This document shows positions 27,795 to 35,118 of a stretch of 64,000 nt of DNA, piece after piece. The translations under genes were made by a program, and so were the position numbers. Source of the DNA: VSJD01 sp964617825 (lineage in GTDB: Bacteria; Verrucomicrobiota; Kiritimatiellia; JAAZAB01); NCBI GenBank assembly GCA_964617825.1, contig CAZTWL010000005.1, positions 1 through 64,000 on the forward strand, read 5' to 3'. Under the pieces are notes generated by a model. The model made no database searches and was not told where the DNA came from. It saw nothing but the letters and a program-made list of their open reading frames with translations. Numbering within the stretch: the stretch's first letter is position 1; every line of letters starts with the position of its first letter.

Positions 27795-28514
27795 TTAACT
27801 GACCTGACCGAAACGCCGGCGCCGGCGGGCATAAGCCGCCAAAGCCTCGGCGAAAGCTTCCTCGCGGAAATCGGGCCAGAGCGTTTCGGTGATATAAAGT
27901 TCGCTGTAGGATGCCTGCCATAACATGAAATTGCTGAGCCGCATCTCGCCGCTGGTCCGGATCAGCAGGTCGGGGTCCGGAACATCGGGCGCAAACAGGT
28001 GCCGAGCGACCAGTTTTTCGTCTATATCCTGAACGGCCAGCTTGCCGTCCTTGACCTGCTGGGCGATGGCGCGGACAGACTGGGTAATTTCATCCCGCCC
28101 GCCATAGCTCAAGGCCAGGATCAACTGACGCTGGGTGAACTGCTCCGTGGCTTTCATAACGCGCTGGAGTTCGTTGAATACCGGGCGGGGCAGGTCGTGG
28201 AGGCGTCCGATGGCGCGCAGCCTTATTTTTTCCTGGAGCATGTCGGTCTCGCGGGTTTTAAGAAAATCCGCCAGGATGCGCATCAGGCCCTTGATTTCCG
28301 ACGGGGGCCGCACCCAGTTCTCGGTGCTGAACGCATATAGGGTCAGATATTGAATCCCGGCCTGCTTGCAGGCGCGCAGGATGGCCTCCACCGATTGGGT
28401 GCCTTCCTCGTGGCCTTTCAGTCGGGGCATCCCGCGTTGCTTTGCCCAGCGCCCATTGCCGTCCATGATGATGGCCACGTGCCGTGGTATTGGATTGATG
28501 TCTTTTTTTGGCAT
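27795..28514 (-). CDS. uppS: Undecaprenyl diphosphate synthase (cis-prenyltransferase)
   Basis: UppS extends farnesyl diphosphate with isopentenyl units to make the C55 carrier lipid. The active-site P-loop is AIIMDGNGRWAKQRG (Asp18), followed by LTLYAFSTENWVRP. The C-terminal Arg-rich motif is DLLIRTSGEMRLSNFMLWQ. The 239-residue length is standard. It lies 25 bases after degT and 16 bases before cdsA, in one minus-strand operon. IspG and Dxr supply its precursors and UppP recycles its product. Confidence 0.97.
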   Translation of the reverse strand: MPKKDINPIPRHVAIIMDGNGRWAKQRGMPRLKGHEEGTQSVEAILRACKQAGIQYLTLYAFSTENWVRPPSEIKGLMRILADFLKTRETDMLQEKIRLRAIGRLHDLPRPVFNELQRVMKATEQFTQRQLILALSYGGRDEITQSVRAIAQQVKDGKLAVQDIDEKLVARHLFAPDVPDPDLLIRTSGEMRLSNFMLWQASYSELYITETLWPDFREEAFAEALAAYARRRRRFGQVS

Positions 28515-28539
28515 GGCGCTAAGTAATTATGGCGTTGGC

Positions 28540-29697
28540 TTATTTGCCGGCTACGGCCTTAAGCACTTCGTCGGCGACGGCCTGCTGCATGGCTTCCGTC
28601 AATTCCGGGTAAATGGGCAAGGCCAGGACTTCGCGGGCGGCCTTTTCGCTTTCCGGAAAATCGCCGGCCCGATAGCCGAGGTTATGAAAACAAGGTTGCA
28701 GGTGCATGGGCGCGGGATAATAAATTGCGCAGCCGATGCCGGCTTTTTGCAGGGCGGCATAAACCCGGTCGCGTTCCGGCACGCGGATCACGTATTGATT
28801 GTAAATGTGATAGTTTGCGGTGTTTTTACCCGCATATGCCGCCGTCGGTGTCCGGACAGCCGAATTTTGGAAAGCATGATCGTAAAAGCCGGCGTGCGCG
28901 CGCCGCGCCGCATGCCATTTTTCAAGGTGCTTTAATTTGACGTCCAGTACGGCGGCCTGCAGGGCATCCAGGCGGAAGTTGCCGCTCAGACGGTCATGCC
29001 GGTATTGTTCCACCGAACCATGCACGCGAATGGACCGCAGGGTTGTGTCCAGCGCAGCGTCGCGCGTTATGGCCATGCCGCCGTCGCCGAAACCGCCCAG
29101 GTTTTTGGAAGGGAAGAAACTGAAACAGCCGATATCCCCCATGACGCCCGCCTTGCGGATGCCGTTGCGCGTCGGATATTCCGCGCCGATGGCTTGGGCG
29201 GCATCCTCGATAACCCGCAGGCCGTGTTGCTTTGCCAGGTCCAGGAGCGAGTCCATATCGGCGCACTGGCCGAACAAGTGCACCGGCAAAAGCACCCGGG
29301 GCGTGTGCTTCTTCAAGCCGCGCGGCGGGTGCTCCAGCAGGGAGCGCACGGCGTCCGGGCTCAGGTTGAACGTCACGGGATCGATATCGGCCATGAGCGG
29401 AAAAGCGCCCAGCCGGGCAATGGATCCGACCGTGGCAAAAAAAGTGAAGGGGGAAGTGATGACCGCGTCGCCGGGCTTGATTTCCATGGCCATAAGCGCG
29501 GCCAGGAGGGCGTCGGTGCCGGAGGAGAGGCCGACGGCGTAAGGCGCGCCGCAGTAGGCGGCCACATGCGCCTCGAAGGCCTGGACCCGCGGGCCGAGAA
29601 TAAAGTACTGGGCATCGCAGACTTCATCCATGGCCGCGCGGATTTCCTCGCGGAGCGGCGCATATTGCGCTTTCAAATCGAGCAGGGGAATTTTCAT
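28540..29697 (-). CDS. DegT/DnrJ/EryC1/StrS-family PLP aminotransferase
   Basis: A 385-residue sugar aminotransferase-like enzyme. Motifs: IPLLDLKAQY start, GLSSGTDALLAAL for the PLP phosphate, VIEDAAQAIGAEY, and SFFPSKNLGGFGDGG with the PLP-binding lysine. Members transaminate nucleotide-bound keto-sugars for cell-surface glycans or act in secondary metabolism. Here it heads the uppS-cdsA-dxr-rseP group, an unusual partner, so a surface-polysaccharide role is inferred from the lipid-carrier context only. Confidence 0.92.
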   Translation of the reverse strand: MKIPLLDLKAQYAPLREEIRAAMDEVCDAQYFILGPRVQAFEAHVAAYCGAPYAVGLSSGTDALLAALMAMEIKPGDAVITSPFTFFATVGSIARLGAFPLMADIDPVTFNLSPDAVRSLLEHPPRGLKKHTPRVLLPVHLFGQCADMDSLLDLAKQHGLRVIEDAAQAIGAEYPTRNGIRKAGVMGDIGCFSFFPSKNLGGFGDGGMAITRDAALDTTLRSIRVHGSVEQYRHDRLSGNFRLDALQAAVLDVKLKHLEKWHAARRAHAGFYDHAFQNSAVRTPTAAYAGKNTANYHIYNQYVIRVPERDRVYAALQKAGIGCAIYYPAPMHLQPCFHNLGYRAGDFPESEKAAREVLALPIYPELTEAMQQAVADEVLKAVAGK

Positions 29698-30059
29698 GGG
29701 TACCGGTATTTATGAGTTGTTTATGGCCGCATTGTCACTGCGCTTCCATGAAGCGCAACTAGGATACCAAACGGACGCGCCGCCGATCGGCGAAGCTTTT
29801 TATGTGTGCCAGAAAAGCTGACATTATGAGAATATCGAGGCCGGGAAGCAAGCTGATTTCCGCAAAGGCTTTTTTGCCGGAAATTATCCGCAAGGCGGCG
29901 TTAGAAAACAATCTTCCCTGTTATGCCGGGGAAAACGATGATTCCCAGGGCTGAAATTATAGCCGTTTCGGAGTGAGAAATACCGCGACCGCCATGCGCG
30001 GAATGACAATTTCCGACGATGCCGTTTTCCTGACCAAGATACGCGGATTTCACCGCCGC
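29698..30059. other. Intergenic stretch with a perfect hairpin and one tiny unsupported frame
   Basis: About 360 bases separate the degT and amidase starts and ends. It contains TGCGCTTC-CAT-GAAGCGCA at 29739-29757, an 8-bp perfect stem with a 3-base loop, 42 bases upstream of the degT start, which may be an operator or leader hairpin. A 42-codon frame (29826-29954, plus) reads like a natural peptide but has no ribosome site, so I do not call it a gene. Confidence 0.5.
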
Positions 30060-31070
30060 TCAAGGACTAGGCGCTTGGGAGCGTTTGACCATGTTGAGGT
30101 AGGTCAGAATGCCTTCGGCAATGCCCCGGGAAATATTGTCCCGGTAGGCCGAGGTCATTATTTTGGTCCGGTCATTACGGCTGGATATAAATCCGCATTC
30201 CACCAGCGCAGCGGGGCAATTCACGTTACGGATCACGTAGAACCGGGAACGCCGCACACCGCGGTCTTCCAGGCGTCCATACTTGAGCAGGCTCTTTTGG
30301 AGGTAATATCCCAGGACCATGTTGGCCTCGTCGTGACGGTTGCCCGGGAAAACGACGCGATCGCGTGAGCCGACAAAAGAACTTTCCGTAATGGGACACC
30401 CTGCCGGCGGCAGGATGTGCGTTTGCAGGCCGGTAGAGTCGGCTTTTGCTGCGGCGTTCAGGTGAATGCTGACGAACAAGTCGGCTCCGCAGCGGTTCGC
30501 CATTAGGCAGCGCTGGTCCAGGTCGGTATTTTGGTCCTTGTTGCGCGTCAGCCGCACGTCCACGTTGTATTTCTGCAGGATGACGCTAACCCGCTGGGCC
30601 AGTTCCAGGGTAATGTCCTTTTCGATCAGGTCCCGGCGCTGGTCGGAAGCGCCGGGGTCCTGGCCGCCATGGCCCGGATCCAGCATGACCAAGCTCCATT
30701 TTTCGTTCTTGAGCGCCCGGGAGGGATAGATCAGCGGCAAAATGGTCTTATCCACATCGATGTCCCGGACAGCCCAGGCGCCCCAATGCCGGGAAACCGG
30801 CGAATTCATCCAGACGAGGACGTTGTTGAATTCGACCTTGCGGGTGTCGCCGGCGAAGTCGAAAGTGTTGAACTTTGTCTTGAGCGAGAGATTCTTGCCT
30901 TTGGCGGCATACGAAACGAAGCTGTAGCGATGGGAGAGTTCGGATAATGTGACGGCGTCGCCCATGATGAAACTGCCCGCACAGGCGGATTCCGCGGCCA
31001 GCCAAGCCCCGAAAACCAGGCCGGCGCCGAAACATTTTATCCTTTTCCTTTTATGAGGCGACACGTTCAT
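30060..31070 (-). CDS. N-acetylmuramoyl-L-alanine amidase (AmiC-like, exported)
   Basis: A zinc amidase (Amidase_3) that cuts the bond between MurNAc and the stem peptide. It has a basic N-terminus and signal peptide (CFGAGLVFGAWLAAESACA). After an N-terminal beta-rich segment, the catalytic domain begins VMLDPGHGGQDPGA (zinc His), then LIEKDITLEL (zinc Glu), FVSIHLNAAA (zinc His) and AALVECGFISSRND (catalytic Glu). At 336 residues it is a complete enzyme. It is divergent from the TPR gene, with a plus-strand promoter between them. Confidence 0.93.
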   Translation of the reverse strand: MNVSPHKRKRIKCFGAGLVFGAWLAAESACAGSFIMGDAVTLSELSHRYSFVSYAAKGKNLSLKTKFNTFDFAGDTRKVEFNNVLVWMNSPVSRHWGAWAVRDIDVDKTILPLIYPSRALKNEKWSLVMLDPGHGGQDPGASDQRRDLIEKDITLELAQRVSVILQKYNVDVRLTRNKDQNTDLDQRCLMANRCGADLFVSIHLNAAAKADSTGLQTHILPPAGCPITESSFVGSRDRVVFPGNRHDEANMVLGYYLQKSLLKYGRLEDRGVRRSRFYVIRNVNCPAALVECGFISSRNDRTKIMTSAYRDNISRGIAEGILTYLNMVKRSQAPSP

Positions 31071-31098
31071 TTGGCCCGTCTTTACTGTTCATTGCCTA

Positions 31099-31128
31099 TT
31101 GACATCCACAAGGCGGCAAGTGTAGTCT
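31099..31128 (+). promoter_or_regulatory. Predicted promoter of the TPR gene
   Basis: TTGACA (31099-31104), 18-base spacer, TAGTCT (31123-31128). It ends 31 bases before the ATG at 31160, which has AGGAG in between. Confidence 0.55.
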
Positions 31129-31159
31129 TAACCAACAGAAAAAAACAGGAGTTTTTTCC

Positions 31160-32566
31160 ATGGCAGACTTATCAGAAGCCAACGTGCCCAAGCGGGCGCG
31201 CGAATTATTTGACAAAGGGTTGGTGGCCACGGAGCATGGCAACCTGCCTTATGCAATGGATATGTTCACGGCGGCGCTGGATATCGAGCCTCATTTTTTG
31301 CGGGCGCGTAAATTTCTGCATGCGAGCACCCTGAAGCAATTCAACGAGGCCGATAACAACCAGGTGACGCGCGTCATGACCATGCTGAGCGCCTTGCCGC
31401 AACTGATCAAAGGCCGGATGTTACTGCGTTCCGACAAGGCATCGGAAGCTCTGCGCCTGAGCGAAGAACTGCTCCGCAAAGATCCCCTGAATCCTACCTT
31501 TCTCCGTTTTCTTTGTAAGAGCGCCGAGGCGGCCGACATGCCGGAAGTGGCCGCCCTGACGCTGGCTATGGTGCGCGAACATTTTCAGGAAGATACCGAG
31601 TTCCTGACCTGGTTGGGCAATTTATATCTGCGCATGGACCAGCCCCAGGATGCCAAGGAATGTTTCGAGGCGGTTGTCAATCTGAAGCCCCACGACTCCG
31701 AGGCTATGCAGTCGCTGAAGAATGCCATGGCCCGCGAGACGATGGCTAAGGGCGGCTGGGACGATGCGGCCAAAGGCGGTGGCGGATATCGGAGCGTTAT
31801 CAAGGACGTCAAGGAAGCGGCGATACTGGAAAAGGAAGCCATGGCGGTCAAGGATGGCAAGAGCGCGGAATTGCTGATCCATGACTTGGAAGAGCGCGTC
31901 AAGCACGAGCCCGAAAATGTCAATTATCGCCGTGCCCTGGCCAATCTTTATATGCAGGCATCGCGGTTTGACGACGCCAAGCATACGATCGATGAAGCCA
32001 AGCGGCTCGGCGGCGCGGCTGATCCGCAGCTCGATCAGATGCTGGCCACGGTGCAATTGAAACAATTCGACTTTGAGATTGCCCAGTGCCGTGAAAATGG
32101 CGATCTGGAAGGGGTGAAAACCAAGGAAGCCGCCAAGAACGAGTTTGTGTTTCAGAACACCGAGGCGCGCATCGAACGCTATCCCAACGACCTGGCCTTG
32201 CGTTACGATTACGGCATTCTTTTGTTCGAACGCGGCATGATGAACGAGGCGATTCAGCAGTTCCAGCTGGCCCAGCGCAATCCGCGCAACCGGGTGCGGT
32301 CGCTGTATTTCATGGCGCGCTGTTTCAAAGCGAAACAGCAGTTCGATATGGCGCGCGATCAGCTGGAGAAAGCCGCCGCCGAATTGGTCGAAATGGATGA
32401 TCTGAAAAAAGATATTTTCTACCAGCTGGGTGAAACTCTCGAAGCCCAGGGCGATATTGCCACAGCGGTGAATAAATATTACAAGGAAATCTACCAGGTG
32501 GATATCGGTTATAAGGATGTGGCCGCCAAGATCGAAAAATCCTATAATCAGTCCTCGCCATCGTAA
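31160..32566 (+). CDS. Cytoplasmic tetratricopeptide-repeat protein
   Basis: A 468-residue helical repeat protein without a signal peptide or membrane segment. TPR-like units are visible at the N-terminus (ARELFDKGLVATEHGNLPYAMDMF, shown in part as GLVATEHGNLPYAM), at about 100-190 (LYLRMDQPQDAKECFEAVV) and repeatedly in the C-terminal half (YDYGILLFERGMMNEAIQQF, LGETLEAQGDIATAVNKYY). A central Lys/Ala-rich part (about 210-250) with GGWDDAAKGGGG may be a flexible linker. Such proteins scaffold protein interactions, and no partner can be read here. The start is supported by AGGAG. Confidence 0.85.
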   Translation: MADLSEANVPKRARELFDKGLVATEHGNLPYAMDMFTAALDIEPHFLRARKFLHASTLKQFNEADNNQVTRVMTMLSALPQLIKGRMLLRSDKASEALRLSEELLRKDPLNPTFLRFLCKSAEAADMPEVAALTLAMVREHFQEDTEFLTWLGNLYLRMDQPQDAKECFEAVVNLKPHDSEAMQSLKNAMARETMAKGGWDDAAKGGGGYRSVIKDVKEAAILEKEAMAVKDGKSAELLIHDLEERVKHEPENVNYRRALANLYMQASRFDDAKHTIDEAKRLGGAADPQLDQMLATVQLKQFDFEIAQCRENGDLEGVKTKEAAKNEFVFQNTEARIERYPNDLALRYDYGILLFERGMMNEAIQQFQLAQRNPRNRVRSLYFMARCFKAKQQFDMARDQLEKAAAELVEMDDLKKDIFYQLGETLEAQGDIATAVNKYYKEIYQVDIGYKDVAAKIEKSYNQSSPS

Positions 32567-32638
32567 GGTTTATGCTCGCTGTCGTCGCGTTGTCCGGTCT
32601 GCTGGCCGCAGGCTGTCCTTCTTGATCGGGGTCCTGCC

Positions 32639-33562
32639 GTGCGTTGTGAAAAAGCAATTGGTTTTTTGGCGCTCTTTGCCGGCGTAGGCTTGTTCAGCAC
32701 GGTTGAAGTGGCCAGCAAACTTGTCGGCACGCGGGTCCATCCCTTGCAAATGGTCTTTATCCGGTTCTTCCTGACGGGGTTAATCCTGCTGGCGATGGCG
32801 GTGCCGGCTCTGCGCAAACGATCGATACCCCTGACATTGCGCGATTACGGTGTGTTTGCGCTCAACGGCGGCATTGGGTTTGCGCTGGCGATCGTGTTGT
32901 TTCATGCCGCCATCCTGGTGTTTGCCAAGGCGGCTTCCTGTGCCGTGGTGTTCAGCGCCAATCCTATTTTTGTCCTGCTTTTTGCGCGATTCGTCAACCA
33001 CGAGTCCTGGAGCCTGCCGAAATGGGGCGCCATGGCCACCGGGCTTGCGGGCGTGGCCTGTTTTGCCTGGGAATCGGGCGCCTTCACCCGCCAGTCCCTG
33101 GCGGCGCTCAGTCTGATGCTGATGGCGGCCATGTTGTTTGCGCTCAGCGTCTGCATCGTCCGGCGTGTGATTGTCCGCTATGGTGTGTTTGTGCTCACCG
33201 GTTATTCCGCGCTGTTCGGCAGTCTGATGGTTCTGCCATTTGCTTTGGTGGTGACGTTCCACGGCGGGTTGGCCGGCCTGGCGAGCGCCTGGGCGCCGAC
33301 CCTGTATGTCGCGGTGCTGGGCACCGCTCTGGCTTACGGCCTTTATTATTTTGGACTTTGCCACGGCACGGCTTTTCAGGCCTCGATGATGTTTTTCCTC
33401 AAGCCGGTGATGGCTTCGGTGCTGGCCGTCCTGGTATTGGGCGAGCACATCAACGGTTTCATGATGCTGGGCAGCGCGCTCATTATCTGCGGCTTGATGA
33501 TTACCGTGAGCGGGCATCTGCTGAAGCGCCGCAGTCCCGAAGCGCGCGCGGGCGCAAAATAA
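32639..33562 (+). CDS. EamA-family (drug/metabolite) transporter
   Basis: A 307-residue membrane protein with about ten hydrophobic helices in two EamA halves (first half from LALFAGVGLFSTVEVASKL, second from LMLMAAMLFALSVCIV). Family members export amino acids or other metabolites, and the substrate is unknown. The start is GTG at 32639; no other start keeps the first helix whole. The C-terminus is a short basic tail (KRRSPEARAGAK). It is separated by 72 bases from the TPR gene, perhaps in the same transcript. Confidence 0.9.
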   Translation: MRCEKAIGFLALFAGVGLFSTVEVASKLVGTRVHPLQMVFIRFFLTGLILLAMAVPALRKRSIPLTLRDYGVFALNGGIGFALAIVLFHAAILVFAKAASCAVVFSANPIFVLLFARFVNHESWSLPKWGAMATGLAGVACFAWESGAFTRQSLAALSLMLMAAMLFALSVCIVRRVIVRYGVFVLTGYSALFGSLMVLPFALVVTFHGGLAGLASAWAPTLYVAVLGTALAYGLYYFGLCHGTAFQASMMFFLKPVMASVLAVLVLGEHINGFMMLGSALIICGLMITVSGHLLKRRSPEARAGAK

Positions 33563-33566
33563 TGTT

Positions 33567-33595
33567 TTGACAGACGAAACCTGGACGATGATAAT
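33567..33595 (+). promoter_or_regulatory. Predicted strong promoter of the small basic protein gene
   Basis: TTGACA (33567-33572), 17-base spacer, GATAAT (33590-33595). The same 13 bases TAATGTTTTGACA recur at 33774-33786 after the gene. Confidence 0.7.
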
Positions 33596-33647
33596 GCCCG
33601 TCCAGAACTGCAATGGCCCCAGGACGCTTGAAACAAGGAGGTATGTT

Positions 33648-33776
33648 ATGGCCAAAAACATGGATAGAGGCAATACCGGTCACACCAACAAGCCGAAGCT
33701 TTCCATTGCGGAAAAAAAGCAGAAGAAAAAAATGAAGCAATTGGCCAAGGCGGCCAGCTTGGCGCCGGCGCCATAA
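33648..33776 (+). CDS. Small Lys-rich basic protein, unknown
   Basis: A 42-residue protein beginning MAKNMDRGNTGH. The centre is dominated by lysine (EKKQKKKMKQ), and the C-terminus is Ala/Pro (AASLAPAP). The start is fixed by AAGGAGG 7 bases upstream, an almost perfect ribosome site. A consensus promoter (33567-33595) and a 9-bp-stem terminator (33811-33845) bracket it, so it looks like an independent, strongly expressed unit. I do not recognise the family. The composition suggests nucleic-acid or ribosome association, which is inference. A longer in-frame frame to 33567 would start inside the promoter and is rejected. Confidence 0.72.
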   Translation: MAKNMDRGNTGHTNKPKLSIAEKKQKKKMKQLAKAASLAPAP

Positions 33777-33780
33777 TGTT

Positions 33781-33809
33781 TTGACATGCGCTTGTTTGAC
33801 TGGTATTGA
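33781..33809 (+). promoter_or_regulatory. Predicted promoter for tRNA-Ala
   Basis: TTGACA (33781-33786), 17-base spacer, TATTGA (33804-33809). Transcription would start near 33816, inside the 5' arm of the upstream gene's terminator, so the new RNA would escape that hairpin. Confidence 0.5.
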
Positions 33810-33810
33810 T

Positions 33811-33845
33811 AGAGGCCAGTGGCCTTTTCCCTGGCCTCTTTTCTC
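33811..33845 (+). terminator. Rho-independent terminator after the small basic protein gene
   Basis: AGAGGCCAG (33811-33819) pairs perfectly with CTGGCCTCT (33831-33839) around an 11-base loop and runs into TTTTCTCTTC. The strong GC stem and T-rich tail are typical. Confidence 0.85.
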
Positions 33846-33854
33846 TTCTCATAT

Positions 33855-33927
33855 GGGGCGGTAGCTCAGTTGGTAGAGCACCACGTTCGCAACGTGGGGG
33901 TCGGGAGTTCGAATCTCCTTCGCTCCA
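33855..33927 (+). tRNA. tRNA-Ala (anticodon CGC)
   Basis: A 73-base cloverleaf: acceptor GGGGCGG/TCGCTCC with discriminator A, D-arm GCTCAGTTGGTAGAGC, anticodon stem CCACG/CGTGG enclosing TTCGCAA (anticodon CGC, reading GCG), and a T-arm with TTCGAAT. The acceptor has the G3-U70 wobble pair that defines alanine identity. The CCA end is not encoded (ACCC follows). Confidence 0.97.
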
Positions 33928-34053
33928 CCCTGCATCAATCCGGGTGAATTCCCTCTTTAGCTTTATGCGAATGGGAAAATAACGTCTGGTGTCTCCAAAT
34001 CACCCGGTCAACGGAGCATCCTGATCATCGATACATTGGTCTGGCTGATGATG

Positions 34054-34082
34054 TTGGGCGGCGTATGGTCTGCCAATATAAA
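34054..34082 (+). promoter_or_regulatory. Predicted promoter of the alpha/beta hydrolase gene
   Basis: TTGGGC, 17-base spacer, TATAAA, ending 79 bases before the ATG at 34162. Confidence 0.45.
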
Positions 34083-34161
34083 TAAAGACGTTATGCAACC
34101 CCAAAGACCTATTCGAGGTCCATAATCGCCATAACTATCTGTCTGTTAAGGAGCAAGGACA

Positions 34162-35016
34162 ATGAACATGTCCGATGCGATCAGAATTGCTCTTTCAGTC
34201 TTGAAAATAGCGGCGGTGGTTTATGTTGGGCTGTGCATCCTGCTCTTTTTCCGTCAGTCCCGAATGATTTATTTTCCGCTGGCCACGGTCATGCAGACGC
34301 CGGCAGATGTCGGTCTGGCATATGAGTCGGTTGCTTTAATGACAGACGATCATGTGCGCCTTGCCGGCTGGTATGTGCCCTGTGCAGGAGCGCGCGGAAC
34401 GGCGCTCATGTGCCACGGCAACGGCGGCAATATCGGCGACCGCCTGCATTCCATTTGCCTTTTTCACGAACTGGGACTCAATGTGCTGATTTTTGACTAT
34501 CGCGGGTATGGCGCCAGCGCCGGCAAACCCTCAGAAGCGGGCACTTACCTGGATGCGCGCGCGGCTTGGCGATACCTGGCGGATGAGCGCAACCTGCCGC
34601 CGACTGGAATCGTTGTCTTCGGCCGGTCACTGGGGGGCGCCGTGGCGGCCGGCCTGGCAGAGCATGTAACCCCCGCGGCGCTGATCTTGGAGGCCACCTT
34701 CACTTCGATCCCGGACATAGGCGCAGGCCTTTACCCCTGGCTGCCGATCCGTTGGCTGAGCCGCTATCGCTATAATACCCTCGCGCGGCTGGAACGCATC
34801 CATTGCCCGGTGCTCATTGCTCACAGCCGGGATGACGACCTGATCCCGTTCGAGCACGGCCGCAAATTGTTTGCCGCCGCCCGCGAGCCAAAGACTTTCT
34901 TTGAACTATCCGGAGATCATAACGAAGGCGAAGTCCTGACTTCGCCCGCCTACCGTGAGGCGCTGGACAAGTTTCTGTCCGCCCGGCTGGGCTGTATGCC
35001 GTTAATGAAGCAATAA
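34162..35016 (+). CDS. Membrane-anchored alpha/beta hydrolase (ABHD13/Bem46-like)
   Basis: A 284-residue protein with one N-terminal transmembrane helix (AAVVYVGLCILLFF), then an alpha/beta-hydrolase fold. The oxyanion strand has CHGNGGNIGDR, the nucleophile elbow is GRSLGG (Ser), the acid Asp is in HSRDDDLIPF and the His in SGDHNEG. YRGYGASAGKPSE is typical of the Bem46/ABHD13/YqkD group of serine esterases. The substrate is unknown. AAGGAG lies 8 bases before the ATG. Confidence 0.88.
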   Translation: MNMSDAIRIALSVLKIAAVVYVGLCILLFFRQSRMIYFPLATVMQTPADVGLAYESVALMTDDHVRLAGWYVPCAGARGTALMCHGNGGNIGDRLHSICLFHELGLNVLIFDYRGYGASAGKPSEAGTYLDARAAWRYLADERNLPPTGIVVFGRSLGGAVAAGLAEHVTPAALILEATFTSIPDIGAGLYPWLPIRWLSRYRYNTLARLERIHCPVLIAHSRDDDLIPFEHGRKLFAAAREPKTFFELSGDHNEGEVLTSPAYREALDKFLSARLGCMPLMKQ

Positions 35017-35047
35017 TCCATTGCCCCGTGCGTTGACGACATTAACG

Positions 35048-35075
35048 TTGACACTGATTGCGCGGCAGTTATGCT
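35048..35075 (+). promoter_or_regulatory. Predicted promoter of the DUF2339-DUF3999 operon
   Basis: TTGACA (35048-35053), 16-base spacer, TATGCT (35070-35075), 43 bases before the ATG at 35119. Confidence 0.55.
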
Positions 35076-35118
35076 GTGAAAAAGATGCCTTCAGCGATGA
35101 CATGGAGGGCTGTACATA

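Noticed and set aside
29826..29954. 42-codon plus-strand frame in the degT-amidase gap
   Set aside because: Peptide looks natural but there is no Shine-Dalgarno, promoter or recognised family; left as a note.
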